Shown: positions 43,072-52,451 of the stretch, piece by piece
Numbering within the stretch: position 1 is the first letter of the stretch
Layout of the letters: every line of letters starts with the position of its first letter
Assembly (NCBI RefSeq): GCF_027270315.1
Contig: NZ_CP114413.1
Span: forward strand, 4,650,001 to 4,714,000
Length of the DNA stretch: 64,000 nt
From: Streptomyces cinnabarinus
GTDB taxonomy: Bacteria > Actinomycetota > Actinomycetes > Streptomycetales > Streptomycetaceae
Direction: 5' to 3'
The notes under the pieces: generated by a model
Told to the model about the DNA's origin: nothing
The model's database searches: none
What the model saw: only the letters and a program-made list of their open reading frames with translations
Translations under genes and position numbers: made by a program

Positions 43072-44052
43072 ATGCATGCGATCACGATTGACGAACCCGG
43101 TGGACCCGAGGCGCTGGTGTGGGCCGAGGTCCCCGATCCGGTGCCCGGCGAGGGCGAGGTCCTCATCGAGGTGGCGGCGAGCGCCGTGAACCGGGCCGAC
43201 CTCCTGCAGCGGCAGGGCTTCTACAACCCCCCGCCCGGCGCGTCCCCCTATCCGGGCCTGGAGTGCTCGGGGCGGATCGCCGCGCTCGGCCCCGGAGTCT
43301 CCGGCTGGGCCGTCGGCGACGAGGTGTGCGCGCTGCTCGCGGGCGGCGGCTACGCCGAGAAGGTCGTCGTCCCGGCCGGGCAGGTGCTGCCGGTGCCCAA
43401 GGGCGTCGGCCTGGTCCAGGCGGCGGCGCTGCCCGAGGTGGTCTGCACGGTCTGGTCGAACGTCTTCATGATCTCCCACCTGCGGCCGGGCGAGACCCTG
43501 CTGGTGCACGGCGGCTCCAGCGGTATCGGCACCATGGCGATCCAGCTCGCCAAGGCCGTCGGCGCCAAGGTCGCGGTCACCGCCGGCACCCGGGAGAAGC
43601 TGGACCGGTGCGCGGAGCTGGGCGCGGACATCCTGGTCAACTACAAGGAGCAGGACTTCGTCGAGGAGCTCGCGAAGGCCACCGACGGCGCGGGCGCCGA
43701 TGTCATCCTCGACAACATGGGCGCCAAGTACCTGGACCGCAATGTCCGGACCCTCGCCGTCAACGGCCGGCTCGCGATCATCGGCCTCCAGGGCGGTGTC
43801 AAGGGCGAGCTGAACCTCGCGGCCCTGCTGAACAAGCGCGCCGCGGTCAGCGCGACCTCGCTGCGGGCCCGCCCGATCGCCGAGAAGACGGCGATCGTCG
43901 CGGCTGTACGGGAGCATGTGTGGCCGCTGCTCGACGCCGGTCATGTGCGTCCGGTGGTCGACCGGGAGCTCCCGATGAGCGACGCGGCGGCCGGGCACCG
44001 GGTGGTGGAGGAGAGCGGGCACATCGGCAAGGTCCTGCTGGTCACCCCCTGA
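43072..44052 (+). CDS. NAD(P)H:quinone oxidoreductase, zinc-independent MDR family
   Basis: 326 residues. Starts MHAITIDEPGGPEALVW; VNRADLLQRQGFYNPPPGAS is the PIG3/quinone-oxidoreductase substrate loop, LVHGGSSGIGTMAIQLAKA the NADP-binding loop. The structural and catalytic zinc cysteines of alcohol dehydrogenases are absent. Reduces quinones or enones with NADPH. Convergent with the small surface-protein gene. Confidence 0.92.
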   Translation: MHAITIDEPGGPEALVWAEVPDPVPGEGEVLIEVAASAVNRADLLQRQGFYNPPPGASPYPGLECSGRIAALGPGVSGWAVGDEVCALLAGGGYAEKVVVPAGQVLPVPKGVGLVQAAALPEVVCTVWSNVFMISHLRPGETLLVHGGSSGIGTMAIQLAKAVGAKVAVTAGTREKLDRCAELGADILVNYKEQDFVEELAKATDGAGADVILDNMGAKYLDRNVRTLAVNGRLAIIGLQGGVKGELNLAALLNKRAAVSATSLRARPIAEKTAIVAAVREHVWPLLDAGHVRPVVDRELPMSDAAAGHRVVEESGHIGKVLLVTP

Positions 44053-44056
44053 GCGC

Positions 44057-44446
44057 TCAGTCGGCGCGGCGCAGTCGCAGGCCCACGAAGGCCAGCCCCA
44101 GGCCGAGCCCGATCAGCACGAGGCCGCTGCCCAGCGGCAGCACCTGGATCACGGGCCCGTCCGGCACGGCGGCGCCCCGCGCGGGCGCCTCGGAGTGCGG
44201 GGCGACGGGGTCCGGGGGCGCGGGGGAGGCCGCGACGGGTTCCTCCTCCGCGGCCTCGGGCAGCCCCGCGTAGGGCCGTCCGGGCCGCTCCCGCCCCTCC
44301 CCGGCCCCGCTGCCCGCCCGGGACGCCGAGGCCGAGGGGGACGCCGACGGCTCGCCCTCCACGCCGTACGCCGTCCCGGCCCCGAAACCCCCCATGAGCA
44401 CGACGAGCAGTCCCGCCGTCCGTACTGTCCGCAGCCATGGAGTCAC
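44057..44446 (-). CDS. Small secreted, membrane-anchored low-complexity protein
   Basis: 129 residues. N-terminal signal peptide (VRTAGLLVVLMGGFGAGTAYG), Ser/Ala/Pro-rich middle, and a C-terminal membrane helix (LPLGSGLVLIGLGLGLAFVGL) ending RLRRAD. The layout suits a short surface protein. It lacks an LPxTG motif, so sortase attachment is unlikely. Confidence 0.7.
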   Translation of the reverse strand: MTPWLRTVRTAGLLVVLMGGFGAGTAYGVEGEPSASPSASASRAGSGAGEGRERPGRPYAGLPEAAEEEPVAASPAPPDPVAPHSEAPARGAAVPDGPVIQVLPLGSGLVLIGLGLGLAFVGLRLRRAD

Positions 44447-44581
44447 GGAACAAGCCTCACATCGGCGAAAGATCCGGGCATTTCATACGCCGCCACCGGG
44501 TCGAACCCGACGCAAACGGTGGATCACCCTGCACGGGGGGCACCACGCTGATGAGATGTAGGGGTGCGAGAGAATGGCGGC

Positions 44582-45127
44582 ATGGAGATGCCGAGGAACG
44601 AAAGGTCGCCGGAGAACCCGCAGATCCTGGTCGTGGGCCAGGACGGCATGGCGCTCAGCGGCGGCAACCCGGACGAGGACTCCCGCGAGATTCCCGTGAC
44701 GGAGCAGGTCGAGCAGCCGGCGAAGGTCATGCGGATCGGCAGCATGATCAAGCAGCTGCTCGAAGAGGTGCGCGCGGCTCCGCTCGACGAGGCCAGCCGG
44801 GTCCGCCTCAAGGAGATCCACGCCAGCTCGGTGAAGGAGCTGGAGGACGGACTCGCCCCGGAGCTGGTCGAGGAACTGGAGCGCCTGTCCCTGCCGTTCG
44901 CCGACGAGGCGACCCCGTCCGACTCGGAACTGCGGATCGCCCAGGCCCAGTTGGTGGGCTGGCTGGAGGGCCTCTTCCACGGTATCCAGACCACCCTGTT
45001 CGCCCAGCAGATGGCGGCCCGCGCCCAGCTGGAGCAGATGCGCCGCGCCCTCCCGCCGGGCGTCGGCCACGAGGAGGGCGGCGACGACCCGCGCACCGGC
45101 GGCCGCTCGGGCGGACCGTACCTGTAA
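44582..45127 (+). CDS. bpa: Bacterial proteasome activator (Bpa, DUF2587)
   Basis: 181 residues. Conserved core VMRIGSMIKQLLEEVRAAPLDEASRVRLKEIH and the helical SVKELEDGLAPELVEELERLSLPF; the C-terminal GGPYL resembles the GQYL proteasome-docking tail of mycobacterial Bpa. It forms a dodecameric ring that opens the 20S proteasome gate independently of ATP. Start ATG 44582; ATG 44588 also possible. Ends at a strong hairpin. Confidence 0.88.
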   Translation: MEMPRNERSPENPQILVVGQDGMALSGGNPDEDSREIPVTEQVEQPAKVMRIGSMIKQLLEEVRAAPLDEASRVRLKEIHASSVKELEDGLAPELVEELERLSLPFADEATPSDSELRIAQAQLVGWLEGLFHGIQTTLFAQQMAARAQLEQMRRALPPGVGHEEGGDDPRTGGRSGGPYL

Positions 45128-45141
45128 CCACCCACGACGAC

Positions 45142-45177
45142 GAAGGGCCCGGCGGTCTTCCGACCGCCGGGCCCTTC
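45142..45177. terminator. Bidirectional terminator, 16-bp perfect stem
   Basis: GAAGGGCCCGGCGGTC pairs perfectly with 45162-45177 around a TTCC loop; it separates the convergent bpa and PASTA-kinase genes. Confidence 0.88.
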
Positions 45178-45191
45178 TGTCCGTCCTTGTG

Positions 45192-46811
45192 TCAGGCCGG
45201 GTTGCCCGTCGAGACGTTGAGGGTGATCTTCGGCGGGTTCTCCGGGTCGATGTCCGTGCCCGCCGTCGGGAACTGCTCCATCACCGTGTCCTGGCCGAAG
45301 GTGTTCTCGTCCACGTCCTTGCGCTCGACCTGCCAGCCCGCGGCCCGGGCGCAGGCGCGCACCGACTCGTAGTTCTTGTACGTGAAGTCCGGCAGCTCCA
45401 CCTTGTCGGGGTCGTTGTACGACTCCACCGGCTCGGTGCACTTCTCGGTGTCGATGACCTTCGTCCTGTCCGGACCCCGGTGCCCCTCGACCACCGAGGG
45501 GGACGCGCTGCCCGAGCCCTCGGGCTTGTCGTCGTCGGTGCCGCCGTTGAGTATCAGCGCGGCGATCAGACCGCCGACCGCGAGCACCGACACCACGATC
45601 GAGCCGATGATCACCGGCCTGTTCCGGCCGCCGCCACCGCCCCCGGGACCGGACACGCTGGTCTGCGGGGTCAGGTTGTACGGCGGCGGCGTCGACGCGT
45701 ACCCGGCCGGCGCCGGGGTCTGGTAGCCCGGCTGCTGCGGATAGCCGTACGCCGGAGCGGGCGCGGGCGTCGGGGCGCCGTACGGGTTCGGCGTCGGAGC
45801 CGGCTGGTACGGCGTCTGGACCTGACCGGAGGGCGCCGGGGTCGACTGGTCGACCGGCGGGAAGACCGAGGCGCCGACACCGGCGCCGCTGGCGGTCTGC
45901 GCGCCCGGCACGATGCTCGGCGCGGCGGCCTGGAAGGAGGACGCCACCCGCAGACACTCGTCGCGCATGGCCTCGGCGCTCGGGAAACGCTCGTTCGGGT
46001 TCTTCCGCAGCGCGCGGGCGACCAGCGCGTCCACCGCCGGCGGCAGCGAGCGGTTGACCGAGGAGGGCGCCACCGGCTCCTCCTGCACATGCGCGTACGC
46101 GATGGCCAGCGGCGAGTCCGCCTCGAACGGCAGCCGCCCGGTGACCAGCTGGAACAGCATGATGCCGACCGAGTACAGATCGGAACGCGCGTCCACGCCC
46201 CGGCCGAGCGCCTGCTCCGGGGAGAGGTACTGCGGAGTGCCGACGACCATGCCGGTCTGGGTCATCGAGGTGACGCCGGACTGCATGGCGCGGGCGATGC
46301 CGAAGTCCATCACCTTGACCACGCCACGCTTGGTCATCATCACGTTGCCCGGCTTGATGTCCCGGTGGACAAGACCCATCTCGTGGCTGATCTCCAGCGC
46401 CGCCAGCACATCCGCGGTGATCTTCAGCGCCTTGTCGGCGGGCATCGCGCCCTGCTGCCGGATGTCCTCGTCCAGCACCGAGCCGAGCGGACGGCCCTCG
46501 ATGTACTCCATGACGATGTACGGAGTCGTCATGCCGTCGAGGCTGTCCTCGCCGGTGTCGAAGACCGAGACGATATTGGTGTGCGTGAGCTTGGCCACGG
46601 CCTGGGCCTCGCGGCGGAACCGCTCGCGGAAGGCCTGTTCCCGGCCCAGCTCGGTGTGCAGGGTCTTGACCGCGACCTGGCGGTCGAGCACGGCGTCGTA
46701 CGCCAGATGCACCGAGGCCATGCCGCCTTCGCCGAGCAGATCGCGCAGTTGATAGCGGCCGTCCGCCAGCGCCCGTCCCGCGTACCGCCCCTGTGCGCCG
46801 TCCTGGCTCAT
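45192..46811 (-). CDS. Ser/Thr protein kinase with C-terminal PASTA domain
   Basis: 539 residues. Cytosolic kinase domain (about 15-280): LLGEGGMASVHLAYDAVLDRQVAVK, catalytic loop VHRDIKPGNVMM, DFG in VMDFGIARA. Pro/Gln/Tyr-rich linker, membrane helix IIGSIVVSVLAVGGLIAALIL (about 400-422), then an external PASTA-like domain (KNYESVRACARAAGWQVERK) that in PknB-type kinases senses peptidoglycan fragments. Only one PASTA repeat is clear, compared with three or four in PknB. Divergent from a second kinase. Confidence 0.92.
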   Translation of the reverse strand: MSQDGAQGRYAGRALADGRYQLRDLLGEGGMASVHLAYDAVLDRQVAVKTLHTELGREQAFRERFRREAQAVAKLTHTNIVSVFDTGEDSLDGMTTPYIVMEYIEGRPLGSVLDEDIRQQGAMPADKALKITADVLAALEISHEMGLVHRDIKPGNVMMTKRGVVKVMDFGIARAMQSGVTSMTQTGMVVGTPQYLSPEQALGRGVDARSDLYSVGIMLFQLVTGRLPFEADSPLAIAYAHVQEEPVAPSSVNRSLPPAVDALVARALRKNPNERFPSAEAMRDECLRVASSFQAAAPSIVPGAQTASGAGVGASVFPPVDQSTPAPSGQVQTPYQPAPTPNPYGAPTPAPAPAYGYPQQPGYQTPAPAGYASTPPPYNLTPQTSVSGPGGGGGGRNRPVIIGSIVVSVLAVGGLIAALILNGGTDDDKPEGSGSASPSVVEGHRGPDRTKVIDTEKCTEPVESYNDPDKVELPDFTYKNYESVRACARAAGWQVERKDVDENTFGQDTVMEQFPTAGTDIDPENPPKITLNVSTGNPA

Positions 46812-47167
46812 GTCTCCGTGTCCCCCATAGCCCGTCGGCGCCGGCGATATGCGTGGATCCGTCGGTGATCCGTCGTTGATCGAAAGTGCGATTCCCGGCC
46901 AAGTCTGCCCCAGGGCACTGACACGTCAAGCTCGGTGCCCGTTCCGTGACCGTACGCGAAAGAAGCGTCGCGCAAGCGTTACAGGGGGCGTACGCCCGGT
47001 ACACAGAATTTGCACGACGCACGGGCTTGCGGGTTTCATGGCCGGTCCGTCACGGACCGGCCGGGGGCACCGTCCCGGACCGGCGGCCCGCGCGGAGGCT
47101 GTAGCGTGGCCGACGGAGACCGTAACAACACCGCGCGCACCGCGGGCAGAAACGACGGCGAGGACCG
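46812..47167. promoter_or_regulatory. 356-bp divergent promoter region between two kinases, with two palindromes
   Basis: It holds a 12-bp perfect palindrome GGGCGTACGCCC at 46986-46997, and an inverted repeat at 47040-47062 with 11-bp arms (GGCCGGTCCGT and its complement) around one base. Either could be an operator or an RNA hairpin in the second kinase's leader. No gene is supported in this stretch. Confidence 0.6.
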
Positions 47168-48742
47168 ATGGCACAGCAGCAGCGCGCTCAGGGCCCGTCC
47201 GACCCCGAGGCGACTGGCGGCGGTATGTCAGATGCGCCGGAGCTGTGGGGTAACGGCGGGCTGGTCGGGGACGGCCGGTACCGGCTCACCCGCAGACTCG
47301 GCCGGGGCGGTATGGCTGAGGTGTTCGCCGCGGAGGACGTCCGGCTCGGACGGACCGTCGCGGTCAAGCTGTTGCGCGCCGACCTCGCCGAGGACCCGGT
47401 CTCCAAGGCCCGCTTCACGCGCGAGGCCCAGTCGGTGGCCGGCCTCAACCACCATGCGATCGTGGCCGTTTACGACTCCGGCGAGGATTTCGTCGGCGGT
47501 CAGAGCGTGCCGTACATCGTCATGGAGCTGGTCGAGGGCCGCACCATCCGCGATCTCCTCATCAACGCCGAGGCGCCCGGGCCCGAGCAGGCCCTGATCA
47601 TCGTCTCCGGGGTGCTGGAGGCGCTCGCCTATTCGCATCAGCACGGCATCGTGCACCGCGACATCAAGCCGGCGAACGTCATCATCACCAACAACGGCGC
47701 GGTCAAGGTGATGGACTTCGGCATCGCCCGCGCCCTGCACGGCGCGTCCACCACGATGACCCAGACCGGCATGGTCATGGGCACCCCGCAGTACCTCTCC
47801 CCGGAGCAGGCGCTCGGCAAGGCGGTCGACCACCGCTCCGACCTGTACGCGACGGGCTGCCTCCTCTACGAACTCCTCGCGCTGCGGCCCCCGTTCACCG
47901 GCGAGACCCCCCTCTCGGTGGTCTACCAGCACGTCCAGGACATCCCGACGCCCCCGTCGGAGGCCTCCGACGCCTCGCCGCCGGAGCTGGACGGCCTGGT
48001 CATGCGCTCCCTCGCCAAGGAGCCCGACGACCGCTTCCAGACCGCCGAGGAGATGCGCGGACTGGTCCAGTACGGCCTGCAGATGCTCTACGACCAGGGC
48101 GGCCACACCGGCACCTGGAACACCGGCCCGGTCGACACGCACGACGGCCGGCACACCCCCTCGGGGGGCTTCGCGCAGACGGCCGTGATGGGCCACGCGG
48201 GCGCGGACGCCTCCGGCACCACGCAGATCCCGCAGCCGATCCTGCCGGGCGGCCGGTACGGCGGCGGGGACGACGGCGGCTTCGAGGGACACGGCAACAA
48301 GGGCAGCGGCCGCGGCAAGCTGTGGATCCTCGCCGTGCTCGCGGTGATCGCCATCGCGGCGGGCGTCGCCCTCGCGCTGAACGGCGACAACGACAAGAAC
48401 CCCGGCACGGACACCACGAAGTCGCCGAGCGTGACGGAGTCCAAGGACGACGAGACGGCCAGCGAGTCGCCGAGCGACGACGACACCGAAGAGCCGACCG
48501 ACGACACCACCGACGACGGCTCCAGCACGGACGGCGGCTCGGGCTGGACCCCGTCGACCTCGCCGACGTACACCCCGTCCGAGACGGCCACCAGCGAGGA
48601 GCCGGAGCCGACGGACACGGCGACCGAGCCGACGGAGCCGACCGAGGAGCCGACCGAGACGGACCCGGAGCCGACGGATCCGCCGGAGCCGACGGACGGC
48701 ACGGTCGAGGGCGCCACCGGCGGGGACCCTGCGGGGGACTGA
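47168..48742 (+). CDS. Ser/Thr protein kinase with Thr/Glu/Pro-rich external tail
   Basis: 524 residues. Kinase domain about 38-295: RRLGRGGMAEVFAAEDVRLGRTVAVK, catalytic VHRDIKPANVII, VMDFGIARAL with activation-loop threonines in STTMTQTGMVMGTPQYLSPEQA. Membrane helix KLWILAVLAVIAIAAGVALAL near 378-398, then about 120 extracellular residues made almost entirely of Thr, Ser, Glu, Asp and Pro, with no PASTA domain. The tail could be a spacer in the cell wall or an acidic sensor. Confidence 0.92.
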   Translation: MAQQQRAQGPSDPEATGGGMSDAPELWGNGGLVGDGRYRLTRRLGRGGMAEVFAAEDVRLGRTVAVKLLRADLAEDPVSKARFTREAQSVAGLNHHAIVAVYDSGEDFVGGQSVPYIVMELVEGRTIRDLLINAEAPGPEQALIIVSGVLEALAYSHQHGIVHRDIKPANVIITNNGAVKVMDFGIARALHGASTTMTQTGMVMGTPQYLSPEQALGKAVDHRSDLYATGCLLYELLALRPPFTGETPLSVVYQHVQDIPTPPSEASDASPPELDGLVMRSLAKEPDDRFQTAEEMRGLVQYGLQMLYDQGGHTGTWNTGPVDTHDGRHTPSGGFAQTAVMGHAGADASGTTQIPQPILPGGRYGGGDDGGFEGHGNKGSGRGKLWILAVLAVIAIAAGVALALNGDNDKNPGTDTTKSPSVTESKDDETASESPSDDDTEEPTDDTTDDGSSTDGGSGWTPSTSPTYTPSETATSEEPEPTDTATEPTEPTEEPTETDPEPTDPPEPTDGTVEGATGGDPAGD

Positions 48743-48764
48743 CCCCGCAGGGCCGGCCCGCCGC

Positions 48765-49787
48765 TCAGTCCACGAACGCGTCGCACACCGCGTCGTACTC
48801 CCGCGTCCACCACACCACCAGCGCCGAGGCGGCCGGGAACTGCGGGTCGGCGCGGGTGTCGCCGCGCTCGTAGTGCCAGCGCAGCATCCAGAAGTCGTTG
48901 AGGCGCTCCCACCACACCCGGTGCACGGCCGCCGCCAGCTCCGAGGGCGTGGCGTTCGCCGTGCGCCGGTACGCGCGCGTGTAGGCCCGTACCTTCGGCA
49001 GGTCCAGGGTGCCCGCGGGCCGGACGAAGAAGATCGCGGCGGCCCGTACCGCCTCCTCCGCGCGGGGCTGCACGCCGAGCCGGTCCCAGTCGACGATCGC
49101 GGCGGGCGCGTCGCCCTTGTAGAGCACGTTGAAGGGGTGGAAGTCCCCGTGCACCCAGCCCACCGGGCCCCCGCGCGGGGGACGCCGGTCGGCGTGCCGC
49201 TCCAGCAGCGCGCGCCGCTGCAGCAGCCGGTACCGGGCGAGCGCGTCGAAGGAGTCGGCGGGCCGGTGCCGGCGCACCCGGGCGAGCAGGTCGGCGATGA
49301 GGGCGAAGGTGTCGGCGGGGTCGGCGCCCACCCCGGGCTCCCGCCGCTCCGGCGGCATCACCCGCTCCAGGCCCGCGTGGACCGCCCCGAGCAGCGCGCC
49401 GAGCCGGGTGCACTGCCCTTGGGTGAGCTGGCCGCCGTGCCGGTGCCGGCCGTCGATCCAGGGGTGCAGGGCGTAGGCGTGGCCGCCGATCACGGCGACC
49501 GTACGGCCGTCCCGCGCGGGCAGGGGCGGCGCCACCGGGACGCCGAGGCCGGCCAGGCGCTCGGTGGCCCGGTGCTGGCGGGCGATGGCGGCGGGGTCGG
49601 CGGTCTCGGGGTCGAAGTGGTGCTTCAGGAAGTAGCGGCCATGGGTGGTGCGGAGCCGGTAGCCGCGGTTCAGCAGCCCTTGGTCGACCGGTTCGCAGGT
49701 GACGGCGCATCCGGCGGCGTACTGGCGCAGCAGGGCGCCCAGCGGGGGCGCGGGATGCACGGGGGGTGGTACACAAGGGCGCGGCAC
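48765..49787 (-). CDS. Aminoglycoside-phosphotransferase-fold (APH) kinase
   Basis: 340 residues. The catalytic loop GWVHGDFHPFNVLYK and the DFG-equivalent AAIVDWDRLGV match the APH/HSK2 group, with the nucleotide-binding lysine in GRYFLKHHFD. It probably phosphorylates a small hydroxylated metabolite such as a choline, homoserine or sugar analogue; a resistance role is possible but not supported. The start (GTG 49787) has no clear ribosome site and a downstream GTG at 49760 is possible. Confidence 0.82.
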   Translation of the reverse strand: MPRPCVPPPVHPAPPLGALLRQYAAGCAVTCEPVDQGLLNRGYRLRTTHGRYFLKHHFDPETADPAAIARQHRATERLAGLGVPVAPPLPARDGRTVAVIGGHAYALHPWIDGRHRHGGQLTQGQCTRLGALLGAVHAGLERVMPPERREPGVGADPADTFALIADLLARVRRHRPADSFDALARYRLLQRRALLERHADRRPPRGGPVGWVHGDFHPFNVLYKGDAPAAIVDWDRLGVQPRAEEAVRAAAIFFVRPAGTLDLPKVRAYTRAYRRTANATPSELAAAVHRVWWERLNDFWMLRWHYERGDTRADPQFPAASALVVWWTREYDAVCDAFVD

Positions 49788-50295
49788 GCGCCAGATGCTA
49801 GGGCACGAGCCGGGCCCGTGAGCTGGGCGTTGTCACAGAAAGTCGGCGTCAGTCGCATTCGGTCACGGGATGCTCGCGAAGTGGCTTTCCAAGGCCCTGA
49901 ATGCCGTCGGGAAGTAGTGGCCACACCGAGGCCGTCTGCCGTAAATGCCCCTGTCTCTACGCCTTCGTTCTCGCGGTAACTGAAACCCGAAAAGTCTTCC
50001 GGTGGCCTGGGTGGCCGGGATAACGTGCCGTTGCTCCGGCCTCCTGCAAGGCTGTGACCAGCGCCCTTCGAGGTCCTCGCGATTTACTTGGAAATCCAAG
50101 CAAAATCGCAGGTCAAATGGGGTTTCACAGAAATGTGGAGCACTGGGTAACGTGATTGTTGCAGGGCGCTCGCCGGGGCACCTGTCACGCCTGTTCCGGC
50201 CGAGTGACACCCACCCCGTGCACGGGTGTCGGACCAGGTTGAGCCGCACTGGTCATCCCGGCAACCCCGGGGACCGGACCGACGGAGGAGCACAC
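49788..50295 (+). promoter_or_regulatory. 508-bp leader/promoter region of bkd operon 2
   Basis: No convincing gene. It is less GC-rich around 50080-50160. It contains a nested inverted repeat at 50079-50109 (arms GCGATTT and CTTGGA with their complements around AA) and another at 50206-50230 (GACACCC...GGGTGTC) containing the 12-bp palindrome CCCGTGCACGGG at 50215-50226. These are candidate operator or leader-hairpin elements for the downstream E1-alpha gene. Confidence 0.55.
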
Positions 50296-51447
50296 GTGAC
50301 CGTGGAGAGCACTGCCGCGCGCAAGCCGCGACGCAGCGCCGGGACCAAAAAGTCCCCGAGCCCCAAGCCCGAGCTCGTTCAGTTGCTGACGCCCGAGGGC
50401 AAGCGCGTCAGGAACGCCGAGTACGACAAGTACGTCGCCGACATCACCCCCGAAGACCTGCGCGGTCTGTACCGCGACATGGTGCTCACCCGCCGGTTCG
50501 ACGCCGAGGCCACCTCGCTGCAGCGTCAGGGCGAGCTGGGCCTGTGGGCCTCGCTGCTCGGCCAGGAGGCCGCCCAGATCGGTTCGGGCCGGGCCCTGCG
50601 CGATGACGACTATGTCTTCCCGACCTACCGCGAGCACGGCGTCGCCTGGTGCCGCGGGGTCGACCCGACCAACCTGCTGGGCATGTTCCGGGGTGTGAAC
50701 AACGGCGGCTGGGACCCGAACAGCAACAACTTCCAGCTGTACACGATCGTCATCGGCTCGCAGACCCTGCACGCCACCGGCTACGCCATGGGCATCGCCA
50801 AGGACGGCGCGGACAGCGCGGTGATCGCCTACTTCGGCGACGGCGCCTCCAGCCAGGGCGATGTCGCGGAGTCGTTCACCTTCTCGGCCGTCTACAACGC
50901 GCCGGTGGTGTTCTTCTGCCAGAACAACCAGTGGGCGATCTCCGAGCCGACCGAGAAGCAGACCCGCGTCCCGCTCTACCAGCGCGCGCAGGGCTACGGC
51001 TTCCCGGGCGTCCGGGTCGACGGCAACGACGTGCTGGCCTGTCTCGCGGTCACCAAGTGGGCCCTGGAGCGGGCCCGCCGCGGCGAGGGCCCGACCCTGG
51101 TCGAGGCGTACACCTACCGCATGGGCGCGCACACCACCTCCGACGACCCGACCCGCTACCGGGGCGACGAGGAGCGGGTGGCCTGGGAGGCCAAGGACCC
51201 GATCCAGCGCCTTCGCCAGTTCCTGGAGTCCGCAAACCACGCGGACGAGGGATTCTTCGCGGAACTGGAGACCGAGTCCGAAGCGTTGGGCAGGCGAGTA
51301 CGCGAGGCGGTCCGTGCCATGCCGGACCCGGACCACTTCGCCATCTTCGAGAACGTGTACGCGGACGGGCACGCGCTCGTCGACGAGGAGCGAGCCCAGT
51401 TCGCCGCCTACCAGGCGTCGTTCGCGGACGCCGAAGGGGGCAAGTGA
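50296..51447 (+). CDS. 2-Oxoacid dehydrogenase E1 alpha (bkd operon 2)
   Basis: 383 residues from GTG 50296, with GGAGGAG 7 bp upstream; the frame is open to 50002 but that part is promoter. ThDP motif GDGASSQGDVAESFTFSAVYN ending NNQWAIS, and TYRMGAHTTSDDPTRYRGDEE. The Lys/Ser-rich N-terminus (SAGTKKSPSPKPE) is an extension relative to the operon 1 enzyme. Branched-chain keto-acid specificity is inferred from the operon structure; pyruvate is a less likely alternative. Confidence 0.92.
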   Translation: MTVESTAARKPRRSAGTKKSPSPKPELVQLLTPEGKRVRNAEYDKYVADITPEDLRGLYRDMVLTRRFDAEATSLQRQGELGLWASLLGQEAAQIGSGRALRDDDYVFPTYREHGVAWCRGVDPTNLLGMFRGVNNGGWDPNSNNFQLYTIVIGSQTLHATGYAMGIAKDGADSAVIAYFGDGASSQGDVAESFTFSAVYNAPVVFFCQNNQWAISEPTEKQTRVPLYQRAQGYGFPGVRVDGNDVLACLAVTKWALERARRGEGPTLVEAYTYRMGAHTTSDDPTRYRGDEERVAWEAKDPIQRLRQFLESANHADEGFFAELETESEALGRRVREAVRAMPDPDHFAIFENVYADGHALVDEERAQFAAYQASFADAEGGK

Positions 51448-51448
51448 C

Positions 51449-52441
51449 ATGGCCGAGACCGCGACATCCAAGAGCATGGCTCTCGCCAAGGCGATCAACG
51501 AATCGCTGCGCAAGGCCCTGGAGGCCGACCCCAAGGTCCTCGTCATGGGCGAGGACGTCGGCAAGCTCGGCGGCGTCTTCCGGGTGACCGACGGGCTCCA
51601 GAAGGACTTCGGCGAGGAGCGGGTCATCGACACCCCGCTCGCCGAGTCCGGCATCGTCGGCACCGCCATCGGCCTCGCGCTGCGCGGCTACCGCCCGGTG
51701 GTGGAGATCCAGTTCGACGGCTTCGTCTTCCCGGCCTACGACCAGATCGTCACCCAGCTCGCCAAGATGCACGCCCGCTCGCTGGGCAAGGTCAAGCTCC
51801 CGGTCGTCGTGCGCATCCCCTACGGCGGCGGCATCGGCGCCGTCGAGCACCACTCGGAGTCCCCCGAGGCGCTGTTCGCGCATGTGTCCGGCCTGAAGAT
51901 CGTCTCCCCGTCGAACGCGTCCGACGCCTACTGGATGATGCAGCAGGCGATCCAGAGCGACGACCCGGTGATCTTCTTCGAGCCCAAGCGGCGCTACTGG
52001 GACAAGGCCGAGGTCAACACCGAGGCGATCCCCGGCCCGCTGCACAAGGCGCGGGTGGTCCGCGAGGGCACCGACCTGACCCTGGCGGCCTACGGCCCGA
52101 TGGTGAAGACCTGCCTGGAGGTCGCCGCCGCGGCCGCCGAGGAGGGCAGGAACCTCGAGGTCCTGGACCTGCGCTCGGTCTCCCCGCTCGACTTCGACTC
52201 CATCCAGGCCTCGGTGGAGAAGACCCGCCGCCTGGTCGTGGTGCACGAGGCGCCGGTGTTCTTCGGCTCCGGCGCGGAGATCGCCGCCCGGATCACCGAG
52301 CGCTGCTTCTACCACCTGGAGGCCCCGGTGCTCAGGGTCGGCGGCTACCACGCCCCGTACCCGCCGGCGCGTCTGGAGGAGGAGTACCTGCCGGGCCTGG
52401 ACCGGGTGCTCGACGCCGTCGACCGTGCCCTGGCGTACTGA
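51449..52441 (+). CDS. 2-Oxoacid dehydrogenase E1 beta (bkd operon 2)
   Basis: 330 residues from ATG 51449, 1 bp after the E1-alpha stop. VLVMGEDVGKLGGVFRVTDGL and TPLAESGIVGTAIGLALRGYRPVVE parallel the operon 1 enzyme nearly word for word; C-terminal domain VVVHEAPVFFGSGAEIAARITE. Forms E1 with the preceding gene product. Confidence 0.93.
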   Translation: MAETATSKSMALAKAINESLRKALEADPKVLVMGEDVGKLGGVFRVTDGLQKDFGEERVIDTPLAESGIVGTAIGLALRGYRPVVEIQFDGFVFPAYDQIVTQLAKMHARSLGKVKLPVVVRIPYGGGIGAVEHHSESPEALFAHVSGLKIVSPSNASDAYWMMQQAIQSDDPVIFFEPKRRYWDKAEVNTEAIPGPLHKARVVREGTDLTLAAYGPMVKTCLEVAAAAAEEGRNLEVLDLRSVSPLDFDSIQASVEKTRRLVVVHEAPVFFGSGAEIAARITERCFYHLEAPVLRVGGYHAPYPPARLEEEYLPGLDRVLDAVDRALAY

Positions 52442-52451
52442 GGAGAGGGTC

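Noticed and set aside
49863..50249. A 128-codon minus-strand frame in the bkd operon 2 leader
   Set aside because: No ribosome site, Arg/Pro/Cys-rich product, and it overlaps inverted repeats that fit a regulatory region.
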